A stretch of DNA of 64,000 nucleotides from Zygnema cylindricum (lineage: Eukaryota > Streptophyta > Zygnematophyceae > Zygnematales > Zygnemataceae). Positions within the stretch are counted from its first letter, which is position 1. Every line of letters starts with the position of its first letter. Both the position numbers and the translations under genes were made by a program. Below, one piece after another: positions 26,385 through 36,211 of this stretch. The stretch is from assembly GCA_037447655.1 (NCBI GenBank), contig JBBHKE010001120.1, positions 1 through 64,000 of the forward strand. The letters are read 5' to 3'. The notes beneath the pieces are model-generated. The model did no database searches. It saw nothing but the letters and a program-made list of their open reading frames with translations, and had not been told where the DNA came from.

Positions 26385-26390
26385 TATAAA
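26385..26390 (+). promoter_or_regulatory. TATA box of family A LTR
   Basis: TATAAA lies in the block CCTGTATAAATGGCAAACTT, about 375 bp before the LTR end. The block is conserved in all four long family A LTRs. Confidence 0.6.
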
Positions 26391-26759
26391 TGGCAAACTT
26401 TGGCCAGCCATAACTATCAATTTACTTGACCATTTTCAGTGATTCTTTTTGCTGCCGACTCAGGGGAGTCCAGGCTACACAGGGGTGTAGTCGGTCAGAG
26501 TTTTTGTCTGCCAGGGTGGCTGTATTTCTAAGGGAAAGTCAAAGTGGGTGAATGTGTCCAAATCTCATATTCTAACTTTGCATTCTGTGGTGGAACTGAG
26601 CACACAGAAGTGTTATTTCACAGGGGTGAATATATATTGGGGTTCTGACTGTCAAGGGGTCAGTCATTTGGGTTTATATCAACTTGGAGTCGGCACTATC
26701 TAGATTAGCTTCTTTTGGATCTGCATACTTTGAGGGCCAATGGAAGTCTCAGAGTTTCA

Positions 26760-27792
26760 GGTTCGTCTAAGCTAAAAGAAACTCTTAGAAGGTGAAACTT
26801 TGAGCGTTACCATAGACACGTGGACATCTTTATCCAATGAATCCTATTGTTTTATGACGGCTCACTTTGTCAACTCCAAATGGGAACTTCAAATTGTTTA
26901 TTTAGGTTGCTCTCCATTTCTTGGTAGCCATACAACAGAAGCGATTGGTGAGAAGTTTAAGCAAATGTTGGGAAGATATAGTATTTTTGAGAAATCGGCG
27001 GCCGTTTGTGTTACGAATACAGCGGTTGCTATGAAAAAAGCAAGGAAATCCATGTCTTGTGATTGGCATGGTTGCATGGACCATTTGTTGGAGTTAGTTA
27101 CATGAAAGTTTCTTAATGATCCTAGTGTTGCACAACATTTGAAAGTGCACGCAATCTTGTGGGATTTTTTCGAAGCTCACTGAGAGCAACTAATATCCTT
27201 AAAATTGTTGCTAGTGAAATAAAGTGGAATGTTTTAATACCGGATGTTGCCACTAAGTGGTGGTCTACATACTCCATGCTCACTTCGATTTTGCAAATGA
27301 AAGCTCCGTTAAAGACACTTATGACAACAATTGTAACACTAAATGCAAGGTTGAGTGAAGAGTCATGGATGGTCATCAAGAGAGGTGTTATTCTTTTAAA
27401 ACCTTTTTTGGTTGCACAGCGTGTGTTAGAAGGGGAAAAGTATGTGACTTTGAGGTGGGTGCCTGTAATTGTCCACTCTCTACTCAAGGGACTAAAAAAA
27501 GTAATGGAAGATACATCAAGTGATTCATGCGGTGATTTGGCGATTAACGCAATTGCGGAGACGATGCTAACCGATTTTTAGACACGATTTGGCACCTTTG
27601 AGTTAAAAACTCTACCGATTAAAATGTTTGTAGCTTGTGCATTAAATCCAAGGACGAAAACCCTAGGATTTTTAACACCTATAGAGGTAGAAAGGGTATG
27701 GCAAGAGATTGTGAACACGATGTTGGGTAAATTTGACATTGATTGAAAATTGTGAGGGTGGTAGCAAAGGCTTGTTGATGGAAATTGGAAAC
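26760..27792 (+). pseudogene. hAT transposase, upstream part (broken)
   Basis: Frames in this stretch match hAT-superfamily transposases. SVTIDTWTSLSNESYCFMTA begins the catalytic core (D of IDTW), followed by HTTEAIGEKFKQML, WHGCMDHLLELV and, after frame changes, VATKWWSTYSMLTSIL and AINAIAETML. Stops and frameshifts at about 27105, 27185, 27580 and 27745 disable it. The N-terminal zinc finger and 5' end are absent because the family A LTR abuts. The gene continues at 32060 after the inserted retroelement; across the empty site the frame reads on as EIGNSNEKGVDELDN. Confidence 0.85.
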
Positions 27793-28921
27793 TGTTGAAA
27801 TATGAGTATTTTCTAGGTCTTTATTAGGATAGGAAAAAGATCAGATGCAGTCTGCCTCTAACTCCCTTCTCTAAGCCCCCCACACTTCTTGTAGTCACTG
27901 AAGGCTGGAAAGGGAGCTAGAGCCATAGCTGCCTAAAGCTCTCCCGAGAGGCAAGAGTAGATTATGGTAGGTTTTACTAAAAAGTATCTTGACGGATCCA
28001 GGATTTGATCCTGGAACCTGCCGTCCATCAAGACCCTGACAGCCGGTAGCTTTGCTAAATTATATAGGGTAGGATAAATTTATGAACATTAATACGAAGC
28101 ATCTTTCATTTAACTGATTACGGGACGGGTGGTACACGTAAATGAATTAGTACGCACGAATTCCAGACCGCACGGAGTTATCGAAACAACATTCTTTTCA
28201 ACGGCTAGGATTAAATTCAGGTATATATCGAATGGCCGTGGTAGGAGCCAAGATTTCGGATAGGGCGTTTTGGCATTTTTCGGACACCACCATTCTAGAT
28301 GACACGTGGCGACATCGTACAGGTTTGCGGAATTCCCGGAGTACATGATTACAAATCCAGATGTGACAAATATCTCTTGTATGGCCTTGTCGTACAGTTA
28401 CCGTACATAATGTATATCGGTGCCCGTACTTTACTGTACGATACACTCCTGTGATTAGCGCCGTACGTCAGAAGAAGGGGTTTTAGAAATGGAATAGGAC
28501 TTAGAATATTTCGGGTAAGTGGTCACCTCTTTGAGAGAGGACCTTGTATAAAAGGCTAACTTTGGGCAGCCATAACTATGAATTTACTTGACCATTTTTA
28601 GTGATTCTTTTTGCTGCCGACTGAAGGGATTCCACGCTACACAGGGTTGTAGTCGGTAAGAGATTTTGCTTGCCAGGGTGGCTGCATTTCTAAGGGAAAG
28701 TCCAAGTGGGTGAATGTGTCCAAAACTCATTTTCTAACTTTGCATTCTGTGGTGGAACTGAGCACACAGAAAGTATTATTTCACGGGGGTGAAACTATAA
28801 TGGGTCTCTGATTGTTAAGGGGTGAGTTATTTGGGTTTATATCAACTTGGAGTCGGCACTATCTAGATAAGCTTCTTTTAGATCTGCGATTTCTATGGGC
28901 AATGAAGCACACAGAGTTTCA
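27793..28921 (+). repeat. 5' LTR of the gag-only element
   Basis: 1129 bp, TGTTGAAATATGAG to CAGAGTTTCA. It has a T-arm-like hairpin near 27990-28030 and TATAAAA at 28547. Confidence 0.9.
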
Positions 28922-30201
28922 GGTTATGGGCCCACCATCTAGTGTGCCTATGTTCGATAGAACATACTTCACTTATTGGGAGTTTACTATGGAAGGATTG
29001 CTTTTCGAGAAGCACTTATGGGGAATTGTTTTGGACAGCTGAGATGTCCACCACTTGGCTTTGGAGGAGCTTACTATGGAGAATCATCTGAGGCTGCCCA
29101 GAATATCAACCGGAGTTCAGATGCAACGGAAGGTGAAGGGAAAAACCGTTCCGTGGATGGGGAAATATTAGAAAGGGAAAAAATGACACCTATGGTGAGG
29201 GGAGCTAGGCTCTCAGCTATGGTACCACTTGTAGGGATTAAAACTGAGTAAAAAGAAAGTAAAATATGGGAATACAAAAACACTATTGCAAAATACCTCA
29301 TACTTAGATATGTGTCTAAGTCCATAGCTATCACTCTTTTAAGTCTAACCAAGTCTTTAGAGATATGGGAAACACTAATTCAGATTTATAAGAGTGAGAC
29401 TATTCAAAGGCAGCAGTTAGTAAAACAAAAAATATAGGCCTATGTTTATAAAGGCGGTAACATGATAGAGTTATGCAATGATATTGCAGCGTTATATGTT
29501 AAGTTTGCTAGTGCGGGATATGTAGAATCTGAGGAGAGAAAGATTAATACACTACTCATGAAACTCCCATATGAGTACCAAAACATCATTTGTCGTATGT
29601 AGGCAATTGATTGTTCCTCATGGACTTGGAGCTTTACCACGGGGATAATTCTTCTGAGGGAAAGGAATTTGGAGTTTCGTAGGGGAAGTGACAGGGTGAA
29701 TGCATTTACAGCTGGTGGTGATTGGCGGAAACGTGATGAGAGGAACGGCGGTGACGAGCGGAGGCGTGATGAGAGGAAAAAAGACAAAGGTAAACCTTAT
29801 CGGAACTTTGGTGGAAAGAGAGGGAGAGGAAAAGAAAAAGAAGCTTTGAAAAAGGGGGTTTGCTTGTTTTATAGGGAACTGTGTCATTATATGGAGGAAT
29901 GCCCTTGTTTGGAAAGACTTAAAAGTTGGATTGTGGATGAGGAGGAAGTAGGGGAAGAGGAGAAAGAGGATGAAGATGTTTTAGAGCTTCTCCGGATTAG
30001 TAGTACGGAGAAGGGAAAAAAACACATAGAAATTCCACGAAAGCAACAGTGTGCTTTTGGAGGTATAAGGGAAGTAAAGAGAGAGGAGGTACTTGAGGAT
30101 GTCGAGGAGTGTAGAGTGTATGACTTAGAAATGAGAAAGTCAGATCTGGGATCTATTAGTGAAAACGGGAAAAAGATAAAATTAATGAGGATAATTTTAT
30201 A
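28904..30201 (+). pseudogene. Degenerate gag of the gag-only element
   Basis: The frame starts in the LTR end and runs through the primer-binding site (HTEFQVMGPPSSVP), matching gag of element C (DTELQVMGPPSRVP). A shift near 29035 leads into RCPPLGFGGAYYGES. Later come MELCNDIAALYVKFASAGY and KLPYEYQNIICRM, typical of a copia gag (UBN2-type), then an Arg/Asp/Glu-rich stretch. The zinc knuckle is damaged: in CLFYRELCHYMEEC the second Cys is Tyr and the Gly is Cys. Several stops make it non-functional. Confidence 0.75.
28922..28937 (+). promoter_or_regulatory. Primer-binding site for half initiator tRNA-Met
   Basis: GGTTATGGGCCCACCA is the reverse complement of the anticodon arm of plant initiator tRNA-Met (TGGTGGGCCCATAACC), not of its 3' end. 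It begins at the first base after the LTR. Half-tRNA priming is established for Drosophila copia and yeast Ty5. Confidence 0.8.
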
Positions 30202-30871
30202 GATAATAGGGAAACAGAAAATTGGTCGGAAATGGAGACTTCAACGGATTTCGAAGAAAAGGGAGAAGTGAAACCCGAAGAGGTTTTAAAGGATGGGGGG
30301 GAAGAGGAATATTTGATTAAAAGTTTAGGGGAGGAGAAATATTTTTTGGGAATAAAAACAGCAAGTGATAATGGAAAGAAATCCATGAGAGAGAGTGAGG
30401 AAAGTTCAGAAAATGGGGTATTTATCATGGACAAAGATATGAGTTCAAAAAATGTAGATTAAATAAAGAACTTATTGGGAACACTTGTTTTTTGGAAAAA
30501 AATGGGGGTAACAGATTCGGCATCACTAATGGGAGTGATGTCATATATGAAGGTGTGCTTGTAAAAGGGTTAGCATCTGGGTGTGTGTTGAGATTGGAGA
30601 TGGGTTTGGCTATTTGAATTGTAAGAGGGAAATTGGATTTAGTGTGGATGGAAAAGAGATGAGGTGGATAATGTCTTTGCTCACATATATGAAAAGTGGG
30701 ATGCTAAATAAAATGTATGATCAACAAGATGGAATGTTTACTTCAGCTAAATTAATGGACCTTTTTAAATATGAGGTGATGTCTTAAAGTTTTATGAAAG
30801 GAAAACGAAAAAGAAGGAAAAAAAAGGGGAAGGGAATGGTCGGTTTGTAATAATTGAAAGGAAATAGACTA
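30202..30871 (+). pseudogene. Non-gag interior with a possible deleted RT scar
   Basis: A frame near 30320-30450 reads LGEEKYFLGIK, then GKK, then GVFIMDKDMS. This parallels LGEAKYILGIQ...GKR...GVMILDNHMS in the reverse transcriptase of element C with about 30 intervening codons missing. The rest is not recognisable. Confidence 0.4.
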
Positions 30872-30885
30872 GAAAATAAGGGGAG

Positions 30886-32059
30886 TGTTGATATATGAGT
30901 ATTTTCTAGGTCATTATTTGGATAAGAAAAACAGTAGATGCAGTCTGCCTCTAACTCCCTTCTCCAAGCCCCCCACACTTGTTGTAGTCACTGAAGGCTG
31001 GAAAGGGAGCTAGAGCCATGGCTGCCAAGGGAGCTAGAGCCATGGCTGCCTAAAGCTCTCCAGAGAGATAGGAGTAGATTATGGTATGTTTTACTAAATT
31101 GTGTCTTGACGGACCCAAGATTTGATCCTGGAACCTGCCTTCCATCAAGACCTTGACAGCCGGTAGCTTTAGCCTGTAGCCTAAGAACATTGCTAACTTA
31201 TATAGGGTACGATACATATATGAACATTAATACGTAACAACTTTCATTTAACTGATTACGGGACGCGTGGTACACGTAAATGAATTAGTACGCACGAATT
31301 CCGGACCGCACGGAATTATCGAAACAACATTCTTTTCGACGGCTAAGATTAAATTTAGGTAATATATCGAACGGCCGTGGTAGGAGCCGAGATTGCAGAT
31401 AGGGCGTTTTGGCGTTTTTCGGACGCCACCATTCTGAATGACACGTGGCGACATCGTACGGGTTTGCGGAATTCTTGGAGTACAAGATTACAAATCTAGA
31501 TGTGACAGGTGTCACTTGTATGGCCTTGTCGTACAGTTACCGTACATAAAGCACATTGGCGTCGAACTTTTATGTACGCTACAGTCTTGTGATTGGCGCC
31601 GTACGTCAGTTGAAGGGGTTTTAGAGAGGGAATAGGGCTTAGAATATTTTTGGTAGGTAGTCGCCTCTTTGAGAGAGGACCTTGTATAAAAGGCTAACTT
31701 TGGGCAGCCATAACTATGAATTTACTTGACCATTTTCAGTGATTCTTTAAACTGCGGACTCAGGGGGTTCCACGCTACAACGGAGTGTAGTCGGTTAGAG
31801 ATTTTGTTTGCCAGGGTAGCTGCATTTCTAAGGGAAAGTCAAAGTGGGTGAATGTGTCAAAAACTCATATTCTAACTTTGCATTCTGTGGTGGAACTGAA
31901 CACATAGAAAGTGTTATTTCACAGGGGTGAAACTATAATGGGTCTCTGATTGTCAAGGGGTCAGTCATTTGGGTTTATATCAATTTGGAGTCTGCACTAT
32001 CTAGATAAGTTTCTTTTGGATCTGCAATTTGTGTGGGCAATGGAGCACACATAATTTCA
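30886..32059 (+). repeat. 3' LTR of the gag-only element
   Basis: 1174 bp, preceded by AGACTAGAAAATAAGGGGAG (polypurine tract). Compared with the 5' LTR it carries a short internal duplication of GGGAGCTAGAGCCATGGCTG near 31005-31040. TATAAA at 31685. Confidence 0.9.
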
Positions 32060-32651
32060 AAACTCAAATGAAAAAGGTGTGGATGAACTTGATAACGATG
32101 ATGAGGATGACATCTTTAAAGCATTACAAAAAGATCATCCCATTTCCATGTCTTTGGTAAAGGAATCCGTTCTAGAACCTTCGACCTTGGAACTCACTCG
32201 AGATGAGTTCAAGGTTCATTTGCTTCACGAAGTTCAACTTTACAAAGGAAAAAGTGTTTTGGAACATTTGGGACACGAACGGGGAAACCCATTGAAGTGG
32301 TGGGCAAAAAAGAAAAAAATGTTTCCGACATTGAGCTCTTTGGCTCGCATAACTTTAGCGATACCGGCCACTTCGGCTCCTTTCGAGCGAATTTTTTCCA
32401 TCGTCGATCAAATAAACACGGTTAAGCAAAACCGGTTGACTCCGAAATCTGTTGAAAGACTTGTTTTCTTAAAAGGTTCTTAGAAAGCAACGGAATCGCT
32501 CATTAATATTCGTGATGACAAAAGAAAAGAGATTGAAAAGGAGGAAAACATTAACGACAACGAGAACAATAAGGTTGTTGCCAAGAAACGTCAGAAGGAA
32601 ATGAGAAAGGAAATTGAAGATTGGTGGAATAGTTTATCCAGCAAAAAATAA
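32060..32651 (+). pseudogene. hAT transposase, C-terminal dimerisation part
   Basis: Downstream half of the gene split by the retroelement. An acidic linker (DELDNDDEDDIFKAL) is followed by the hAT dimerisation domain: NPLKWWAKKKKMFPTLSSLA, then AIPATSAPFERIFS and NRLTPKSVERLVFL. One in-frame TAG after LKGS (32481-32483) interrupts a continuing basic/acidic tail that ends WWNSLSSKK and a stop at 32651. Confidence 0.88.
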
Positions 32652-33358
32652 TTTTATAAAATTATGTTTTTTAGGGAAGATTTGTTGGGTGCACGGTTAT
32701 GAGAGTTTGAATTTCTGTTTATTAGTTTGAGAAACATTATTTAATTTTGATTTGGATTTTGGATATTAGGAAATTGGGAAAGTAGAAAACTTGGGATTTT
32801 GGGATTATGGGATAATGACGTCTTTGAATGTGGGAAATGTCGGATTAATCGCATAATTTAGACATGTCGGATTTTGAAACCTTAAGGAATTTGAAATGTG
32901 AATTTTTATTATTATTTTTATTCATTATTTTTTGAAGTGTACAAAATGTGATATTTTATTATTATTTACATGTGAATTTTTAGTATTATTTTTATTAATT
33001 ATTTTATGAAGTGTACAAAATGTGAATTTTTATTATTATTTTTATTGATTGTTTTTTGAAGTGTACAAAATGTGATTTTTTTATTTTTATTTTTATTCAA
33101 TATTTTTTGAAGCGTACAAAATGTGATTTTTTTTTCTTATTTTTAGGGTTTATTTTTTGAAGGGTACAAAATGTGAATTTTTATTAATATTTTTATCATT
33201 ATTTTTATTCATTATTTTTTGAAGTGTACAAAATGTAAAAGTTTATTATTATTTTTATTAATTTGGAGTAGTAGCTACAACTACCAGCTGCAGTAGCGCT
33301 AGTAGCAGCAGCAGCAGCTAGTACTACCACCTGCACTAGTACTGGCAGCAGCTGCAGC
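32652..33358. repeat. AT-rich minisatellite after the hAT gene
   Basis: From about 32885 to 33260 about six imperfect units share GAAGTGTACAAAATGTGA followed by an ATT/TTA-rich stretch, at spacings of about 48-75 bp. From 33265 to 33358 comes a CAG/AGT-rich trinucleotide-like stretch. No gene. Confidence 0.8.
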
Positions 33359-33561
33359 TACACCGCGAATCGTTATTAGCGTTATGAACTCTATATCGGC
33401 ACCCCAAAATTTTGACATTAATACCTTAAATAGAATAAACTACACTATTTAAGGACGTGGACCATAATTTGCCACGTCTCCTGGCACTAAATTAGAATGA
33501 ATGACGCTAATTTTTTCTTTACACTAATAATTTCTCAACGCTAATAACGATTCGCGGTGTA
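33359..33561. mobile_element. MITE, TACACCGC family, copy 1 of a tandem pair (203 bp)
   Basis: Near-perfect terminal inverted repeats of about 26 bp (TACACCGCGAATCGTTATTA and its inverse). It is inserted in CAG/AGT-rich simple sequence. Confidence 0.9.
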
Positions 33562-33664
33562 GTACTACCAGCTGCGCGGTGTAGTACTACCAGCTGCAGC
33601 TAGTACTACCAGCTGCAGTAGCACTAGTACTACCGCCTGCACTAGTACTGGCAGCAGCTGCAGT

Positions 33665-33867
33665 TACACCGTGAATCGTTATTACCCTTATGTACGCTAT
33701 ATCGGCACCCCAAAAATTTGACATTGATACCTTAAATATAATAAATTACACTATTTAAGAAAGTGGACCATAATCTGCCACGTCTCTTGGCATTAAATTA
33801 GAATGAATGACGCTAATTTTTTCTTTACACTAATAATTTCTATACGCTAATAACGATTCAAGGTGTA
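33665..33867. mobile_element. MITE, TACACCGC family, copy 2 of a tandem pair (203 bp)
   Basis: Same length and nearly the same interior as copy 1, flanked by the same AGTACTACCAGCTGCAG-type repeats. The pair probably arose by duplication of MITE plus repeat rather than by a second insertion. Confidence 0.9.
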
Positions 33868-34107
33868 GTACTACCAGCTGCAGTAGCACTAGTACTAGCA
33901 GCAGGCTGCAGTAGCACTAGTACAGGCAGCAGTTGTAGTACTAGCAGCAGTAGCAAGAATAATTATAATTTTTTTTAAAAGCCTCGATATATCGGCGATA
34001 TATCGCGATATTTAACTTTTCGATATACCGAAGCGATAAATTGATTATTAGGTACTTGAAATTCGATATATATCGAATATCGGCTAATGGTCCGCGGTAC
34101 CCAACAC

Positions 34108-34593
34108 TACACCGCAAATCGTAATTAGAGTAATGAAAAAATTAGAGTACAAAAACTAAAATAAAAAATTAGAGTAATGAACGCTAATTTGTGTGGAAGT
34201 TTCCTCTAATTTATTTAAGTACTCTAATTTGGCACGCTAATATCCTCTACTGTAAATAAGGTATTCCTACAGAATTTGGCAAAACGTACAGTTTATCGTC
34301 ACTATGACGTTTGCACTACGCGGTTTGTTAAAACGCAATTACATGATAACGACCTGTATTAAATTATTATTTGTGCTTTTTTACTTAATAAAGTAAAATT
34401 TTGCACGGTCGGAGGTCGTCCGTACTCCACACTGTTTAAAACGAACCTATATAAGAATTAAAAACGCTAATTAAACTTTACCTTAAATAGAATAATGAAA
34501 AAATTAGAATCATTTACTCTATTTCATGTGATAGAGTCGAAATTTCGAGCGACCAAATTAGAGTAATTTACTCTAATTACGATTCGCGGTGTA
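34108..34593. mobile_element. Longer member of the TACACCGC MITE family (486 bp)
   Basis: Ends are TACACCGCAAATCGTAATTA and, reversed, TACACCGCGAATCGTAATTA. The interior differs from the 203-bp copies and has no coding capacity. The interval 33960-34100 before it is rich in CGATAT motifs. Confidence 0.82.
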
Positions 34594-34599
34594 TTTGCT

Positions 34600-34965
34600 A
34601 TCCCCCTATTCTTTCGGCCCACTCTCCCCATCCCTCTCTTTCCCTACCTCTCTCCCGCCTTCTCTTTCACCCTCTCCCACTACCTCTCCCTTGCTCTCTA
34701 TCCCTCTCTCCCTTTCCCTCTCACTCATCCTCTCTCCCTCATCCTCTCCCTCTCCCTCTCTCTCACTCTCTCTCCCTCTCCCTCTGTTTCTCTTTGTTTC
34801 TCTCTCCCTCTTTCTCTCTTCCCCTTTCTCTTTGCCTGTCTCTTCCCTGTCTCTTCCCTCTCCCTCGCTCTTTCTGTCCCTGTCTCGCATCCTATCTCCC
34901 TCTATCTCGGTCCCTCTCGCTCCCTCTCTCTCTCCCTGTTTCTCGCTAGCTCTTTTTTTTCCGTG
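34600..34965. repeat. Pyrimidine-rich CT/CCT tract
   Basis: The plus strand is CTCC/CTCT low-complexity sequence, the mirror of the purine block at 2.4-4.2 kb. Open frames on both strands are compositional. Confidence 0.9.
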
Positions 34966-35523
34966 CTAAATTTTGTCTTGTAATTTTGTTGTGGACGGAT
35001 CTTTTTAGCAATGCATATACTTTTGTTTTTTTTGTTTTTCTGTTTTTTGAAGGGAAAATAGCTGGAAAGACTATTCCTATCCCATTTCTCCAATTTACTA
35101 AAGAACAGTCTGATTACTTGATGTCATTATGATATATTAATGTGAAATTTTGTTTAATTTTAAGATTTCTATTCAGAACTTTAACTGATGCGAGTAAAAG
35201 GAAGGCGAAGAGAATTAAAAAAATATTTGGAAAAAAAATTCATATAACCATATATTTTGAGAAATTTTTTATCTCATTATGAGTATGGTTTCTTGTTGGT
35301 TTTTTTTTGTATTTTGTTAAATTGGACCATATATTTAGGGTGAATTTCTGCTCCTTAGTGATTTATGGTTAAATTTGTTAGAATTATGTGTCAATTTTCT
35401 GCTAAGGACCAAAAGTCATAGTCAGTCAACATTGCGTGAGAAAGAATCAACCGAAGCCCTGTTAGGTACATGGAGTGTTGATTAGACGTCAAGGTACATT
35501 TGCGTAGACGTCAAGTTAAATTT
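34966..35523. other. AT-rich spacer; no gene seen
   Basis: No recognisable gene. The end contains a 22-bp tandem motif (GACGTCAAG...TTTGCGTA) in which the following MITE is inserted. Confidence 0.5.
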
Positions 35524-35531
35524 GCGTAGAC

Positions 35532-36203
35532 CAAAGTTCAAAAGTAGCTGACCGTACGCCCATACAATATACCTATTGTACGCAAAACATACAATATGCC
35601 CTTAAGACCTATATTGTATTGGCCGCAAAATGAAATAAAATAGGAACAGCTGCACATCGATCGATAGAGAATTAAACGTCATGTCTAAATTTTGAAAAAA
35701 AAACGGACAAAAAAAATTATTTTTGTGAGTTTTGAAGGACTTTTTATTTAAACCGTCAAATTTGGACGATCGGACAGTCGCTGATCAAAGTAGGCGATTT
35801 AAAAAGATCACATGAAAAGCCCATAACACAACTTACGAAAGGACAATCTGTCATATTAGTGTCTGCAATTTTGAAGGCCACACTAAATAAAGCCTCAAAT
35901 TGACCAACCAGGCAGTATAGGACAATTAAAAAAAAATACCACACTGCCAAAAAATTTACCAAATCCTACGGACCAACCCCGTTGGTGGCTTTCCCCCGGA
36001 ATGTCATCATACGCCGTGTTAGTTCGCTAAAAAAATTCGTCCGGCGGCGTGCGCTGTACTTTGATCTTACGTTAGATTCGGACGTTCGTACAAGAGTGTG
36101 CACGACGCACACACATACATTATGCCTACGTTGCGCGAGTTTTGTGCAAAGTTTTGTGCGCCTACCAAAGGCCTACCATAAAAAAGCCTACTTTTGAACT
36201 ATG
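35532..36203. mobile_element. hAT-type MITE with 8-bp target duplication (672 bp)
   Basis: Termini CAAAGTTCAAAAGTAGC and, reversed, CATAGTTCAAAAGTAGG are inverted repeats sharing AGTTCAAAAGTAG. The 8-mer GCGTAGAC flanks both sides (35524-35531 and 36204-36211), as expected for hAT elements. No transposase. A partial copy is at 24009-24252. Confidence 0.82.
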
Positions 36204-36211
36204 GCGTAGAC

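Larger units (their letters stand above)
25520..26759 (+). mobile_element. Family A LTR, solo or truncated
   Basis: About 1.24 kb aligns along its whole length with the LTRs at 27793-28921, 30886-32059 and 57443-58754, from TTAGTATTTTCTAGGTC to AGAGTTTCA. It has the T-arm-like hairpin at 25709-25749 and TATAAA at 26385. The first bases are altered (TGG rather than TGTTGA). No internal region or primer-binding site follows and I see no clear target duplication. Confidence 0.8.
27793..32059 (+). mobile_element. Gag-only LTR retrotransposon (TR-GAG-like, family A) inserted in the hAT gene
   Basis: The element is 4.27 kb. Its LTRs lie at 27793-28921 and 30886-32059, starting TGTTGA and ending TTTCA. 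A primer-binding site (28922-28937) follows the 5' LTR directly and a polypurine tract (about 30872-30885) precedes the 3' LTR. AAAC flanks both sides, consistent with a 4-5 bp target duplication, and removing the element restores the hAT frame. The interior holds decayed gag coding and no protease, integrase or complete polymerase. The ends match those of copia element C, so it was probably mobilised in trans by a copia relative. Confidence 0.88.

Noticed and set aside
25515-26764. Target duplication around the first family A LTR
   Set aside because: Flanks ACTAA and GGTTC do not match; the left terminus is altered.
27980-28035. True tRNA gene at the T-arm-like hairpin
   Set aside because: Only an outer stem and a T-arm-like hairpin can be folded; D and anticodon arms are missing.
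33265-34600. CRISPR-like regular spacing of repeats
   Set aside because: The repeats are MITEs with inverted ends and trinucleotide-like sequence in a plant genome.
34589-34969. 126-codon Ser/Leu/Pro frame
   Set aside because: Compositional frame in a CT-rich tract.
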